From NCBI GenBank assembly GCA_021792635.1, contig JAJYUH010000002.1:1-64000 (forward strand): a stretch of 64,000 nt of DNA, written 5' to 3'. A model generated the notes under the pieces. That model saw only the letters and a list, made by a program, of their open reading frames with translations. It did not search any database and was not told where the DNA came from. Of the stretch, positions 19,007 to 27,795 are shown in pieces (position 1 is the first letter of the stretch; every line of letters begins with the position of its first letter). Position numbers and translations under genes: made by a program. The stretch is from Natronospirales bacterium (GTDB lineage: Bacteria > Pseudomonadota > Gammaproteobacteria > Natronospirales > REEB76).

Positions 19007-19677
19007 TCGGATGCTTCAAGGCTGATGGCCGTGCTTGCCGGCGCTCGGCCCTGTCAGCGGCGGGAGTTGCTGCGGGGTCGGGGGCTGGCAAGCCTATTGC
19101 TGCCGTGCGGCACGGACGCCGGCTGGCAGTGATTATTCTGCGCGCTGCGGTGGATGAGCTTAACGCCGTCGTATCCTAATTGACGATGACCGCAGTTGCG
19201 AGGTGTGGCTCCTCATCCGGTCCGAACGTTGTGGCTAACCCGCCTCTCGGCCGTAATGCGGGCGGCTCCCATGCTGCTCAACCAGGCCCGCATCACCGTA
19301 CCTTTGATGCTCTCTGTGCGGAAAATACCGTGTTGGACCGCGCGTTCCGGGAGAGTGAACCCCAGCACCGGCAACTGTCCGCCAATCCGCAACAGAACAT
19401 GCTCAGCCCGCCGGATGCGGCGCCGACACGTATGTTCCACGACGGTTTGGGTGGGACGGGCAGGCTTGCGGGTATCCTGCACACCTGACAAGTTGTATTG
19501 TTTTCATCCTGAGTTAACCGGTCACTCATCACCGGTTGCACCGCAGTGGTGTGGATTTGCCGACCCGTTGTTGATTACAGGCCCCGGGAGTTTGAATCAT
19601 TTTTCTTGTTTTGGCATAGTGCAGCAGTCAGAATGAATTATTTCATCCGGCTCGCCAGACTTGAGGGAGTCCAAATA
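19007..19677. other. 671-bp region without a supported gene
   Basis: Open frames on both strands (the longest about 146 codons, 19196-19636) overlap one another, lack ribosome sites and show no domain I can recognise. The part from about 19510 to 19677 is AT-richer and probably contains the promoter of the protease gene that follows. A decayed gene is possible but not shown. Confidence 0.5.
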
Positions 19678-22347
19678 ATGACAGTGCTTCGCAAAATATT
19701 TTTAGCTTTATTGGTGTTACTGCCAACATCGGCTATCCCCTTCGTTGCCTGCGCAGCCGGCCATCAGGATGTGCTGCGTGCCACGCTGAAGAATGGTCTG
19801 CGGGTGGTGATCGTGAAAAACACCCTGGCGCCGGTGGTGACCACCGAGGTGAATTACCGGGTGGGTTCCAATGAGGCGCCCGCGGGTTTCCCGGGCACCG
19901 CGCATGCGCTGGAGCATATGATGTTCCGCGGCAGCCCGGGACTCTCGAAGAATCAATTGGCGGAGATTTCCGCGGCCATGGGCGGGGATTTCGATGCGGA
20001 CACCACCCAGACGGTGACCCAGTACTATTTCACCGCGCCGGCCTCGGACCTGGACGTGGCACTGCACATCGAGTCGCTGCGCATGCGCGGTCTCGATCTC
20101 AGTGAACATGAATGGCAGAAGGAGCGCGGCGCCATCGAGCAGGAGGTGGCGCGGGATCTTTCCAATCCCGAGTACGTATTCTATTCGCAACTGCTGGCGG
20201 CAATGTTCCATGGCACACCCTATGCCCACGATGCCCTGGGCACCCGCCCGTCTTTTCAGGTCACGGATGCGGCGCTGCTGCGCAAGTTCTACCGGAGCTG
20301 GTACGCACCCAACAACGCCATCCTGGTGATCGTGGGCGACATCGAGCCGCGCTCCACCCTGGCCCAGGTGGAGAAGCTGTTTGCCGGCATTCCCGCGAGG
20401 CCGCTCCCGGCCCGACCGGCGGTGAAACTCGAACCGGTGAAGGCGGAGACGCTGCACCTGCCCACGGACCTGCCCTACGGGCTGGCGCTCATTTCCTACC
20501 GCCTGCCGGGCATGAGGGCACAGGACTACGCCGCCAGCGAGATCCTCGGCGATGTGCTGGCGAGTCAGCGCGGCAGCCTGTATGCGCTGGTACCCGAGGG
20601 CAAGGCACTGTACGCCGGCTTTCAGAGCGCGGCTTTTCCGGATACCGGCCTCGGCTTCGCCGTGGGCGTGTTCCCCAGGGGCGGGGATTCAGCGGCACTG
20701 GTGCGGCGGATGCAGGGGGTGCTGGCTGACACCCTCAAGCACGGCGTGCCTGCGGATCTGGTGGCGGCGGCCAAGCGGCAGGAGATTGCGCAACTGGAAT
20801 TCCAGAAGAATTCGGTGTCGGGTCTGGCCAACGCCTGGTCTACGGCGCTCGCCTTCCAGGGGCTGCAATCCCCGGAACAGATGGCGGCCGCCTTCCGCGC
20901 CGTAACCGTGGCGGACGTGAATCGCGTGGCTCGCGCTTACCTATATCCGCAGCACGCCATCACCGCCGTGCTCACGCCGGAATCTTCCGGCAAGCCGGTG
21001 GCCGGCAAGGGCTTCGGCGGGGCCGAATCTTTTAATGCCACCCCGGAAAAACCGGTGCCGCTGCCGGCCTGGGCGGAGCGGGCGCTGGCGCGCATCCGCC
21101 TGCCGAAATCCACCGTGCATCCGTATGTGATCACGCTTGCCAACGGCCTCAAGCTCATCGTACAACCGGAAAGCGTGAGCGATACGGTGTCGGTGTTCGG
21201 CCGCATTCGCAACAAGCCGGTGATGGAGGAGGCCAAGGGTCGGGACGGTGCGGCAAGCGTGCTGGATGAACTGTTCCCGTACGGCACCACCACGCTGGAC
21301 CGGCTGGCTTTTGCCAAAGCACTGGACGACATCGCCGCCACCGAAAGCGCCGGAGCGAGCTTCTCGGTGCAAAGCCCGGCCGCCCATTTTGAGCGGGCGG
21401 TACAACTGCTGGCCGAGAATGAACTGCATCCGGCGCTGCCGGCACCGGCCTTCAAGGTGGTACAGATGCAGACCGCGCGGCTGGTGGCCGGCCGGCTGCA
21501 GAGTCCGGATTATCTGTTCTCCCGGGCGCTCACCCGGGGACTGGTGCCGGCGGGGGATCCCTCCCTGCGCGAGGCCACACCCCGGTCGGTCATGGGCCTG
21601 ACGCTCGCCGATGTGAAGCAGTACTATGCCCGCGCCTTTCGCCCGGATCTCACCACCTTGGTGGTGATGGGTCGGGTGACACCGGCGCAAGCCAGGCGCA
21701 CGGTAGAGAAATATTTCGGCGGCTGGAAGGCGCAGGGACCCAGGCCCGCCACCGAACTGCCGGCCATCCCCTTGAGCCCGCCTTCCCAGGCAGTGGTTCC
21801 GGACAAGACCAGTGTGCAGGACAAGGTGGTGCTGGCCGAAAGCCTCGGCATGAATCTGTTCGGTGCGGATCGCTACGCCCTGGAACTCGGTAACCAGGTG
21901 TTGGGGCGGGGGTTCTACGCCTCACGCCTGTATCGCGACCTGCGTGAGAAAACCGGTCTGGTATACACCGTGGACTCGAGCTTCGAATGGAGTCCCACCC
22001 GCGGCTTCTACCGGGTCGAGTACGGCTGCGATCCGGACAAGGTGGCGAAAGCCCGGGCCATCGTGATACGGGACCTCAAGCAGATGCAGGCTGAGCCCAT
22101 AACGCGGCTGGAACTCGACCGCGCCAAGGCCATGCTGCTGCGGGGCATCCCGCTGCGGGAAGAAAGTGTGGATCGCATCGCCGGCAGCCTGTTGACCTAT
22201 TCAGCGGATGGTTTGCCCCTGGATGAGCCCGTGGTAGCGGCGCGCCATTACCTGAAGCTTACCGCTCCGCAGGTGCAGGCGGCCTACCGCAAGTGGATCC
22301 GCCCTGACCATTTTGTGGAGGTGGTGAGGGGGCCCAATCCGCAATAA
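19678..22347 (+). CDS. Periplasmic M16-family zinc protease, two-domain
   Basis: An 889-residue insulinase/pitrilysin-type metallopeptidase, probably degrading peptides in the periplasm. It has an N-terminal signal peptide (about 1-29, ending VACAAG). The inverted zinc motif HALEH is at residues 76-80, and the third ligand glutamate lies in GAIEQEVAR about 75 residues later. The second half (from about residue 475) repeats the M16 fold without the zinc motif, and TGLVYTVDSSFEWS is the typical R/Y-containing C-domain region. This active-plus-inactive fusion is the bacterial PqqL-like form. The start ATG 19678 has GAGGGAG about 10 bases upstream. It is flanked by non-coding DNA and is likely monocistronic. 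Confidence 0.9.
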   Translation: MTVLRKIFLALLVLLPTSAIPFVACAAGHQDVLRATLKNGLRVVIVKNTLAPVVTTEVNYRVGSNEAPAGFPGTAHALEHMMFRGSPGLSKNQLAEISAAMGGDFDADTTQTVTQYYFTAPASDLDVALHIESLRMRGLDLSEHEWQKERGAIEQEVARDLSNPEYVFYSQLLAAMFHGTPYAHDALGTRPSFQVTDAALLRKFYRSWYAPNNAILVIVGDIEPRSTLAQVEKLFAGIPARPLPARPAVKLEPVKAETLHLPTDLPYGLALISYRLPGMRAQDYAASEILGDVLASQRGSLYALVPEGKALYAGFQSAAFPDTGLGFAVGVFPRGGDSAALVRRMQGVLADTLKHGVPADLVAAAKRQEIAQLEFQKNSVSGLANAWSTALAFQGLQSPEQMAAAFRAVTVADVNRVARAYLYPQHAITAVLTPESSGKPVAGKGFGGAESFNATPEKPVPLPAWAERALARIRLPKSTVHPYVITLANGLKLIVQPESVSDTVSVFGRIRNKPVMEEAKGRDGAASVLDELFPYGTTTLDRLAFAKALDDIAATESAGASFSVQSPAAHFERAVQLLAENELHPALPAPAFKVVQMQTARLVAGRLQSPDYLFSRALTRGLVPAGDPSLREATPRSVMGLTLADVKQYYARAFRPDLTTLVVMGRVTPAQARRTVEKYFGGWKAQGPRPATELPAIPLSPPSQAVVPDKTSVQDKVVLAESLGMNLFGADRYALELGNQVLGRGFYASRLYRDLREKTGLVYTVDSSFEWSPTRGFYRVEYGCDPDKVAKARAIVIRDLKQMQAEPITRLELDRAKAMLLRGIPLREESVDRIAGSLLTYSADGLPLDEPVVAARHYLKLTAPQVQAAYRKWIRPDHFVEVVRGPNPQ

Positions 22348-22403
22348 CCGGGCCGGAGAGATGAGGCGCCAGCAATGAGGAGCAAGGGGGGAGGGAAGAG
22401 TGC

Positions 22404-22433
22404 GGAAAGGCCGGCGCGTCCGCCGGCCTTTCC
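22404..22433 (+). terminator. Strong 13-bp hairpin after the M16 gene
   Basis: GGAAAGGCCGGCG (22404-22416) pairs perfectly with CGCCGGCCTTTCC (22421-22433) around a 4-base loop. No T run follows the stem, so termination may need Rho, or the structure may serve as an mRNA 3' end. Confidence 0.6.
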
Positions 22434-22552
22434 CTGGCCTCGTGTTTTGCCAGCGTGGAAGATGGTCTTCGTCGCGATGGATCTGGGAAATCGTGGCGGG
22501 GACCGCTATCCTCACCAGTGCGCATTTTTCTCAAAAAGTCCATGCAAAACCG

Positions 22553-22581
22553 TTGACTCGCGAAAATCCGGGGACTAGCAT
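22553..22581 (+). promoter_or_regulatory. Candidate mgtA promoter
   Basis: TTGACT (22553-22558) and TAGCAT (22576-22581) are separated by 17 bases, a good sigma-70 match. The predicted start, near 22588, is about 12 bases before the ribosome site of the leader peptide. Confidence 0.55.
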
Positions 22582-22612
22582 GCGCGCCGGTTTGATCACA
22601 GGAGGACGCCCA

Positions 22613-22678
22613 GTGGGCAGTTGCAGTAGTCACTGTAAACACAGAACCCGCCTCGCGGGCACCGCCTCCCCCGTCTGA
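22613..22678 (+). CDS. Predicted 21-residue Cys/His leader peptide upstream of mgtA
   Basis: A GTG codon lies 7 bases after a perfect AGGAGG (22600-22605) and opens a short frame ending in TGA at 22676-22678. The peptide starts MGSCSSHCKH and contains two cysteines and two histidines in a C-x-x-H-C-x-H arrangement, a possible metal-binding or sensing motif. It follows the predicted promoter directly and ends 177 bp before mgtA. Leader peptides control mgtA in enterics, but those are proline-rich and different. The same frame is open further upstream, so an unrelated longer frame cannot be excluded, but the ribosome site singles out this start. Confidence 0.5.
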   Translation: MGSCSSHCKHRTRLAGTASPV

Positions 22679-22690
22679 TTATTCCCTTTA

Positions 22691-22731
22691 CGCGTGGATC
22701 GGTGCCGTCAGGCACTCAGGATATCCACGCG
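22691..22731 (+). promoter_or_regulatory. Large two-tier hairpin in the mgtA leader
   Basis: CGCGTGGAT (22691-22699) pairs with ATCCACGCG (22723-22731). Inside it GTGCC (22702-22706) pairs with GGCAC (22711-22715) around a GTCA loop. It starts 13 bp after the leader-peptide stop, where ribosome position could change its folding. Confidence 0.5.
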
Positions 22732-22855
22732 GCTGATGTTCGAACCAAACTTCATAGCGCAGTTGATTCCCGGCATTACCGCTGATCCCTGGCGTGGGTG
22801 CATGGCATGGCCGTGTCCGGCTGTGGCATGCGCCTGAATTCTGGATGGGTGTGAC

Positions 22856-25564
22856 ATGGAAATGAAGGTATTGGGCAAACTGCTGCAGACAGGCAATGCG
22901 GGCCGCGCCAATGGTGAGGCGGCGCGCGCTCGTGCAGCCGCACGCCTGATCGAAGTGAGCGGCATGGGAGCGGAAGACGTCCTCGAACAGTTCACCACCG
23001 GTATCCGGGGGCTGCTTGAGGCCGAAGCCGAAAAGCGTCTGGCCGAGCATGGTGCGAACACCATCGCCCGTCAGAAGAAGAAGGGCTTCCTGCGCCAACT
23101 GGCAGGTCGCCTGCTCAACCCACTCAACTTGCTGCTCATCGTCCTGTCCGTTACTTCATTCGTCACCGGAGATCTGGACGGAGGCATCATCATTGCCTTC
23201 ATGGTGGTGCTCTCCGTGGTGCTGACCTGGGTCCAGGAAGCGCGCTCCAACGGCGCTGCGGAAAAACTGCGCGCCATGGTGAAAACCACCGCTTCGGTGC
23301 TGCGCAGGGAGGAAGTGGAAGCGCCGCAGGAAACCACCGGGAACAAAGAGGATCAGACCGGCCCGCAGACCGTCGAGAAACCGGTGCGCAGACAGGTACC
23401 GATAGAGGAACTGGTTCCCGGCGACCTGGTGCAGTTATCCGCCGGAGACATGATCCCCGCGGATGTGCGTTTGCTGTCAGCCAAGGATCTGTTCGTCAAT
23501 CAATCCACGCTCACCGGTGAATCCCTGCCGGTGGAGAAATCCGCCGTCGCGACGGAGACGGCCGGTAGCAATCCACTCGAGGTCAGCAATCTGTGCTTCA
23601 TGGGTACCAACGTGGTGAGCGGCACCGCCATCGCGCTGGTGGTGATGACCGGTGGCAGCACATATTTCGGTTCACTGGCGAAAACCCTCGACAGTGAACG
23701 TATCCTGACCAGCTTCGACAGGGGTATACACCGTTTTACCTGGTTGATGATCCGTTTCATGGCGGTGATGGTACCGCTGGTATTTATCATTAACGGCGTC
23801 ACCAAGGGCGACTGGGGCGAGGCGTTCCTGTTTGCATTGGCTGTGGCCGTCGGTCTCACGCCGGAAATGCTGCCCGTGATCCTGAGCACCAATCTCGCAA
23901 AGGGCGCGCTCGCCATGTCGCGCAGGAAAGTGATCGTCAAGCGCCTCAGCTCCATCCAGAATTTCGGCGCCATGAATATATTGTGCACCGACAAGACAGG
24001 TACGCTGACTCAGGACAAGGTATTCCTGGAAAAGCATGTGGATATCAATGGCAATGATAATGAGCGCGTGCTGGAACTGGCCTTCCTGAACAGTTATTAC
24101 CAATCGGGCCTGCGCAATCTGCTGGACGTGGCGGTGCTGGAAAAGGTCGAGATGTATGCGGACCTGCACCCGGAGGCCAATTACCGCAAGGTGGACGAGA
24201 TCCCCTTCGATTTCCAGCGCCGGCGCATGTCGGTGGTGGTGGAGGAGGAACACGAACGGCATGTGCTCATCTGCAAAGGCGCAGTCGAGGAAATCTTCAG
24301 CATCTGCACCCGCGCCGAGGTGGAAGGATCATCCAAGCCATTGGTGCCGGATGATCTGCTGCATCTGCAAGGCTTGACACGGGCACTTAACGAAGACGGT
24401 TTCCGTGTCATCGCGGTGGCTTATAAAGAAATCGTCGAAACCAAGCGGATTTATTCCAAGGACGATGAATGCGACATGGTGCTGCTGGGTTATATCGCCT
24501 TCCTGGATCCACCCAAGGAAAGTGCCGCCCAGGCCATCGCCGTGCTACGCCAGAACGGCGTCACGGTGAAAGTGCTGACCGGCGACAATGACGCGGTTAC
24601 CCGCAAGATCTGTTCGGAAGTGGGTCTGGAAGTGGAGCACATCATCCTGGGTGCCGACGTGGCGCGCATGACGGATGAAGCACTGGCGGATGTGGCGGAA
24701 GTCGTGGACGTGTTCGCCAAGCTGTCGCCGGAGCAGAAAGCGCGTGTGATCCGCGCGCTGCACCTCAAGAATCACGTAGTGGGATTCCTCGGTGATGGCA
24801 TCAACGACGGCCCGGCGCTCAAGGCCGCCGACGTGGGCATTTCCGTGGACACGGCCGTGGATATCGCCAAAGAATCGGCCGACATCATCCTGCTGGAGAA
24901 GAGCCTGATGGTGCTGGAGGAGGGTGTCATCGAGGGTCGCAAGGTGTTCGGCAACATCATCAAGTACATCAAGATGGGAGCCAGCTCCAATTTCGGCAAC
25001 ATGTTCAGTGTGCTGGGAGCGAGTATCTTCCTGCCGTTCGTGCCTATGGCGCCGATTCAGATACTGGTCAACAACCTGCTGTATGATTTTTCCCAGACCG
25101 CCATTCCCACGGACAACGTGGATGCCGAATATGTGGAGAAGCCGCGCCAGTGGGATTTGCGCAATATCGGCTGGTACATGGTGGTGATTGGGCCGCTGAG
25201 CTCGGTGTTTGACTACGTCACCTTCGGCATTCTGATTATCTTTTTCCGCGGCTGGCACGACGCGCCGCTGTTCCAGACCGCCTGGTTCGTGGAATCCATC
25301 CTCACCCAGACGCTCATCGTGCATGTAATCCGCACCGCCAAGGTGCCTTTCATCCAGAGCTGGCCCAGCTGGCCGCTGCTCGGCACCACCACGCTCATCT
25401 GTGCAATAGGTGTCTGGCTGCCATTCAGCTGGCTTGCACGCGGGTTCAGCATGGTGCCGGTGCCGCTGTTGTTCCTGCTGCTCATGCCGTTCATCATGGT
25501 GGCTTACATTGCGCTGACCCAATGGGCCAAGGGCAAGCTGGTGCGCCGCTTTGGCCTGAACTAG
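22856..25564 (+). CDS. mgtA: Magnesium-translocating P-type ATPase MgtA
   Basis: Imports magnesium across the inner membrane at the cost of ATP. The 902-residue P-type ATPase (class P3B) has cytoplasmic N-terminal and actuator regions with the dephosphorylation motif LTGESLPVEK, and the phosphorylation site DKTGT with Asp379. The hinge GDGINDGPAL lies near residue 645. Ten membrane segments are expected; six of them follow the hinge. The conserved IPTDNVDAEYVEKP before the last segments is typical of MgtA/MgtB. ATG 22856 is the first start after the structured leader; its ribosome site is weak (GGATGGGTGTGAC), consistent with control at translation. It ends 3 bp from the convergent kinase gene with no visible terminator between them. 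Confidence 0.94.
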   Translation: MEMKVLGKLLQTGNAGRANGEAARARAAARLIEVSGMGAEDVLEQFTTGIRGLLEAEAEKRLAEHGANTIARQKKKGFLRQLAGRLLNPLNLLLIVLSVTSFVTGDLDGGIIIAFMVVLSVVLTWVQEARSNGAAEKLRAMVKTTASVLRREEVEAPQETTGNKEDQTGPQTVEKPVRRQVPIEELVPGDLVQLSAGDMIPADVRLLSAKDLFVNQSTLTGESLPVEKSAVATETAGSNPLEVSNLCFMGTNVVSGTAIALVVMTGGSTYFGSLAKTLDSERILTSFDRGIHRFTWLMIRFMAVMVPLVFIINGVTKGDWGEAFLFALAVAVGLTPEMLPVILSTNLAKGALAMSRRKVIVKRLSSIQNFGAMNILCTDKTGTLTQDKVFLEKHVDINGNDNERVLELAFLNSYYQSGLRNLLDVAVLEKVEMYADLHPEANYRKVDEIPFDFQRRRMSVVVEEEHERHVLICKGAVEEIFSICTRAEVEGSSKPLVPDDLLHLQGLTRALNEDGFRVIAVAYKEIVETKRIYSKDDECDMVLLGYIAFLDPPKESAAQAIAVLRQNGVTVKVLTGDNDAVTRKICSEVGLEVEHIILGADVARMTDEALADVAEVVDVFAKLSPEQKARVIRALHLKNHVVGFLGDGINDGPALKAADVGISVDTAVDIAKESADIILLEKSLMVLEEGVIEGRKVFGNIIKYIKMGASSNFGNMFSVLGASIFLPFVPMAPIQILVNNLLYDFSQTAIPTDNVDAEYVEKPRQWDLRNIGWYMVVIGPLSSVFDYVTFGILIIFFRGWHDAPLFQTAWFVESILTQTLIVHVIRTAKVPFIQSWPSWPLLGTTTLICAIGVWLPFSWLARGFSMVPVPLLFLLLMPFIMVAYIALTQWAKGKLVRRFGLN

Positions 25565-25567
25565 CGG

Positions 25568-26980
25568 TTATCCTTGCGTGAAGCCGAGGCTCACACACAG
25601 GCCGGGATGATTGTCCGCGAGGCTGAGCGTGGCAGCGTGCTGATCTGCCACCGCCTTGACCAGCGACAGCCCCAAGCCGTTTCCGGGCGTACCGCGACTG
25701 GCGTCCAGACGCACAAAACGTTGCAGCACCTTGTCGCGCATGGCTTCGGGGATACCGGGGCCGGTATCACTCACGCTGACTATCATGCGGCCCCGTTGTT
25801 GTGCAAGCGACAGAGATACCGTGCCGCCGCACGGAGTGTATTTAATGGCATTGTCCAGCAGGTTGCCCACCGCCTGGGCCAGCAACTGGCGGTTACCGCG
25901 TACCGCGGGGACGGCGCCAATCCCGGTTTTGAATGTCAGGCCCCGGTCTTCCGCCGCGGCTTCGTACAGTTCCGCCGCATCCTGACATACGGCGGCGAGA
26001 TCCACCGCGCTCCATTCGCGGCGCGCGCCGGATTCGATCTGCGCGATGCTCAGGATGGCATTCAACGTCGCTACGATGCCGTCCGTTTCCTCAATGGCCT
26101 GCTGCAAGGCTTCCTTCTGCCGTGCGGGATCATCACGTTTCAGCAGCGCCATTTCCGCGCGGCCGCGCAGCCGAGTGAGGGGACTGCGCAGGTCGTGGGC
26201 CACGTTTTCCGTCACCTCACGGGCGCTTTTCATGAGCTGCTCAATGCGCTCCAGCATGGCATTGAGCTTGCCGGCCAGCGCATCAAACTCATCCAGGCGA
26301 TGTTCTTCTGGGATGCGCTGCGATAAATCACCGGCCATGATGGTATCGGCGGTGCGCGTCACACTCTGTAAACGCCGCGCCACACCGCGGCCCACCAGCG
26401 CGCCGCCGATCAGACCCACGCACAGTACCAGCGCGATGGCGGCGAGGGTAAGCGCCAGGATGGTGTTGCGCAGTTCGATGAGCTCGTACAGGGACTGGCC
26501 CACCAACAGGTGATAGTCACCCGGTAGCGCCACCGCAACGGCGCGTAACTGGAAGTGGCGATTCCCGGCGTCGAGCCCCGGTTTGAAGTGGTGCTGCGTG
26601 AGTGTCAACGTGGCCCAGGCCATGGTGTCAGTACTGATGCCCCGCGGCCAGCGCGACAGGGAACCGGCCAGTGGCCGAAACCGTGCATCGGTGAGCAGAT
26701 ACTGACGCGGGCCGGCGTCACCCGTATCACTGCTGGCAAGCCCCTTGGTGGTGCTGAGGGCGGCGATGGTTTGCTGCAAACCGGTGATGCCTTTGAGCTG
26801 ATACAGCCGCGTGAGCGCACCCACCTCGGCACGCAAACCGGCATCGATCTGGGTGCGCAACTGTGAAATGGTGACCCCGTAAATGATGCCGAAGCAGATG
26901 ACGGTGAGCAGGCATACAAATCCGGCATAACGCATGGCCAGCCGGAAGGCCGTGGTGTGCAGCAGGCTAATCCGGTTCAC
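25568..26980 (-). CDS. Sensor histidine kinase, two transmembrane segments
   Basis: A 470-residue membrane kinase partnered with the regulator next to it. Layout: membrane segment about 15-38, periplasmic sensor about 40-170, second segment about 172-197, HAMP about 198-250. The HisKA domain has phospho-acceptor His262 in ENVAHDLRSPLTR, and the ATPase domain contains NLLDNAIKYTP, the DTGPGIP box and GNGLGLSLV. The start is GTG 26980, overlapping the regulator gene by 14 bp; no strong ribosome site is needed if translation is coupled. The stimulus cannot be read from the sequence; the neighbouring efflux genes and mgtA suggest metal or envelope stress. Confidence 0.9.
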   Translation of the reverse strand: MNRISLLHTTAFRLAMRYAGFVCLLTVICFGIIYGVTISQLRTQIDAGLRAEVGALTRLYQLKGITGLQQTIAALSTTKGLASSDTGDAGPRQYLLTDARFRPLAGSLSRWPRGISTDTMAWATLTLTQHHFKPGLDAGNRHFQLRAVAVALPGDYHLLVGQSLYELIELRNTILALTLAAIALVLCVGLIGGALVGRGVARRLQSVTRTADTIMAGDLSQRIPEEHRLDEFDALAGKLNAMLERIEQLMKSAREVTENVAHDLRSPLTRLRGRAEMALLKRDDPARQKEALQQAIEETDGIVATLNAILSIAQIESGARREWSAVDLAAVCQDAAELYEAAAEDRGLTFKTGIGAVPAVRGNRQLLAQAVGNLLDNAIKYTPCGGTVSLSLAQQRGRMIVSVSDTGPGIPEAMRDKVLQRFVRLDASRGTPGNGLGLSLVKAVADQHAATLSLADNHPGLCVSLGFTQG

Positions 26981-27644
26981 GCAGACAGTATCCGGCGCCG
27001 CGAACGGTATGGATCAGAGGGTGAGCGGATTGTTTGTCCACCTTGGTGCGCAGACGGCTCATGTGCACGTCAATGACGTTGGTCTGGGGATCAAAGTGAT
27101 AGCCCCATACCTGTTCCAGCAGCATGGTGCGCGTCACTGTCTGGCCCACATGCAGCATGAGATATTCCAGCAGGCGGAATTCGCGCGCCTGCAGCGGGAT
27201 GGATTGGCCGGCGCGTTTCACGTTGCGTTTGAGGCGGTCCATCTCCAGGTCGGCCACCCGCAGCACCATGTCGGCGGCGGGCATGCCGCGGCGGCGGGCG
27301 ATGGCGTCAATTCTTGCCAGGAGTTCTGCAAAGGCAAATGGCTTGGCAAGATAGTCGTCGCCGCCGCTTTGCAGACCGATGACGCGGTCATCCACGTCGG
27401 CGAGGGCGGTGAGGAACAAGGCGGGGGTGTTATTGCCGCCGCTGCGCAGTGCGCGCACCAGGCTAAGGCCGTCCAGCCCGGGCAGCATGCGGTCCACGAT
27501 GAGCGCGTCGTAGCCGAAGGCTTGCGCTTTGCTGAGCCCGTCCGGACCGGTGGCGGCGTGTTCCGCCTTATGACCGCTTTCTTCGAGCCCCTTGACCAGG
27601 TAACTGGCGGTTTCGGGATCGTCTTCGATGATCAGCAGGTGCAT
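26967..27644 (-). CDS. OmpR-family response regulator
   Basis: A 225-residue regulator with an N-terminal receiver domain (acidic pocket IIEDD at 5-9, phosphorylation site Asp51 in IVDRMLPGLDG, conserved Lys in LAKPFAF). A winged-helix DNA-binding domain follows (about 125-222, ending DVHMSRLRTKVD...VRGAGYCL). It most resembles CzcR/QseB-type regulators. The start at 27644 gives the family N-terminus MHLLIIEDD; an upstream in-frame codon would add 12 residues. It diverges from the first efflux operon with about 150 bp between starts, which makes that operon its likely target. Confidence 0.9.
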   Translation of the reverse strand: MHLLIIEDDPETASYLVKGLEESGHKAEHAATGPDGLSKAQAFGYDALIVDRMLPGLDGLSLVRALRSGGNNTPALFLTALADVDDRVIGLQSGGDDYLAKPFAFAELLARIDAIARRRGMPAADMVLRVADLEMDRLKRNVKRAGQSIPLQAREFRLLEYLMLHVGQTVTRTMLLEQVWGYHFDPQTNVIDVHMSRLRTKVDKQSAHPLIHTVRGAGYCLREPD

Positions 27645-27695
27645 GGGAGAAGGATAGGGCAATCCCGGCCCCGCGGCCACTGCATCCCGGCAAGA

Positions 27696-27709
27696 TTAAC
27701 AACTGTTAA
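27696..27709. promoter_or_regulatory. Possible response-regulator site between divergent units
   Basis: TTAAC-AACT-GTTAA is an inverted repeat. It can also be read as a direct repeat TTAA(C/T) with a 10-base period, close to the spacing bound by OmpR/PmrA-type dimers. It lies between the regulator gene and the efflux operon. Confidence 0.4.
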
Positions 27710-27795
27710 TTTCCAAACATGGAGCGCTATCAGCCCGTAATACTTAGAATAACCTCACTGGTACTGTTGACTTAAATGATACCTCCGAACTGCTG

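Noticed and set aside
19180..19636. Overlapping frames in the 671-bp region before the M16 gene
   Set aside because: They overlap in several frames and both strands without a recognisable domain or ribosome site.
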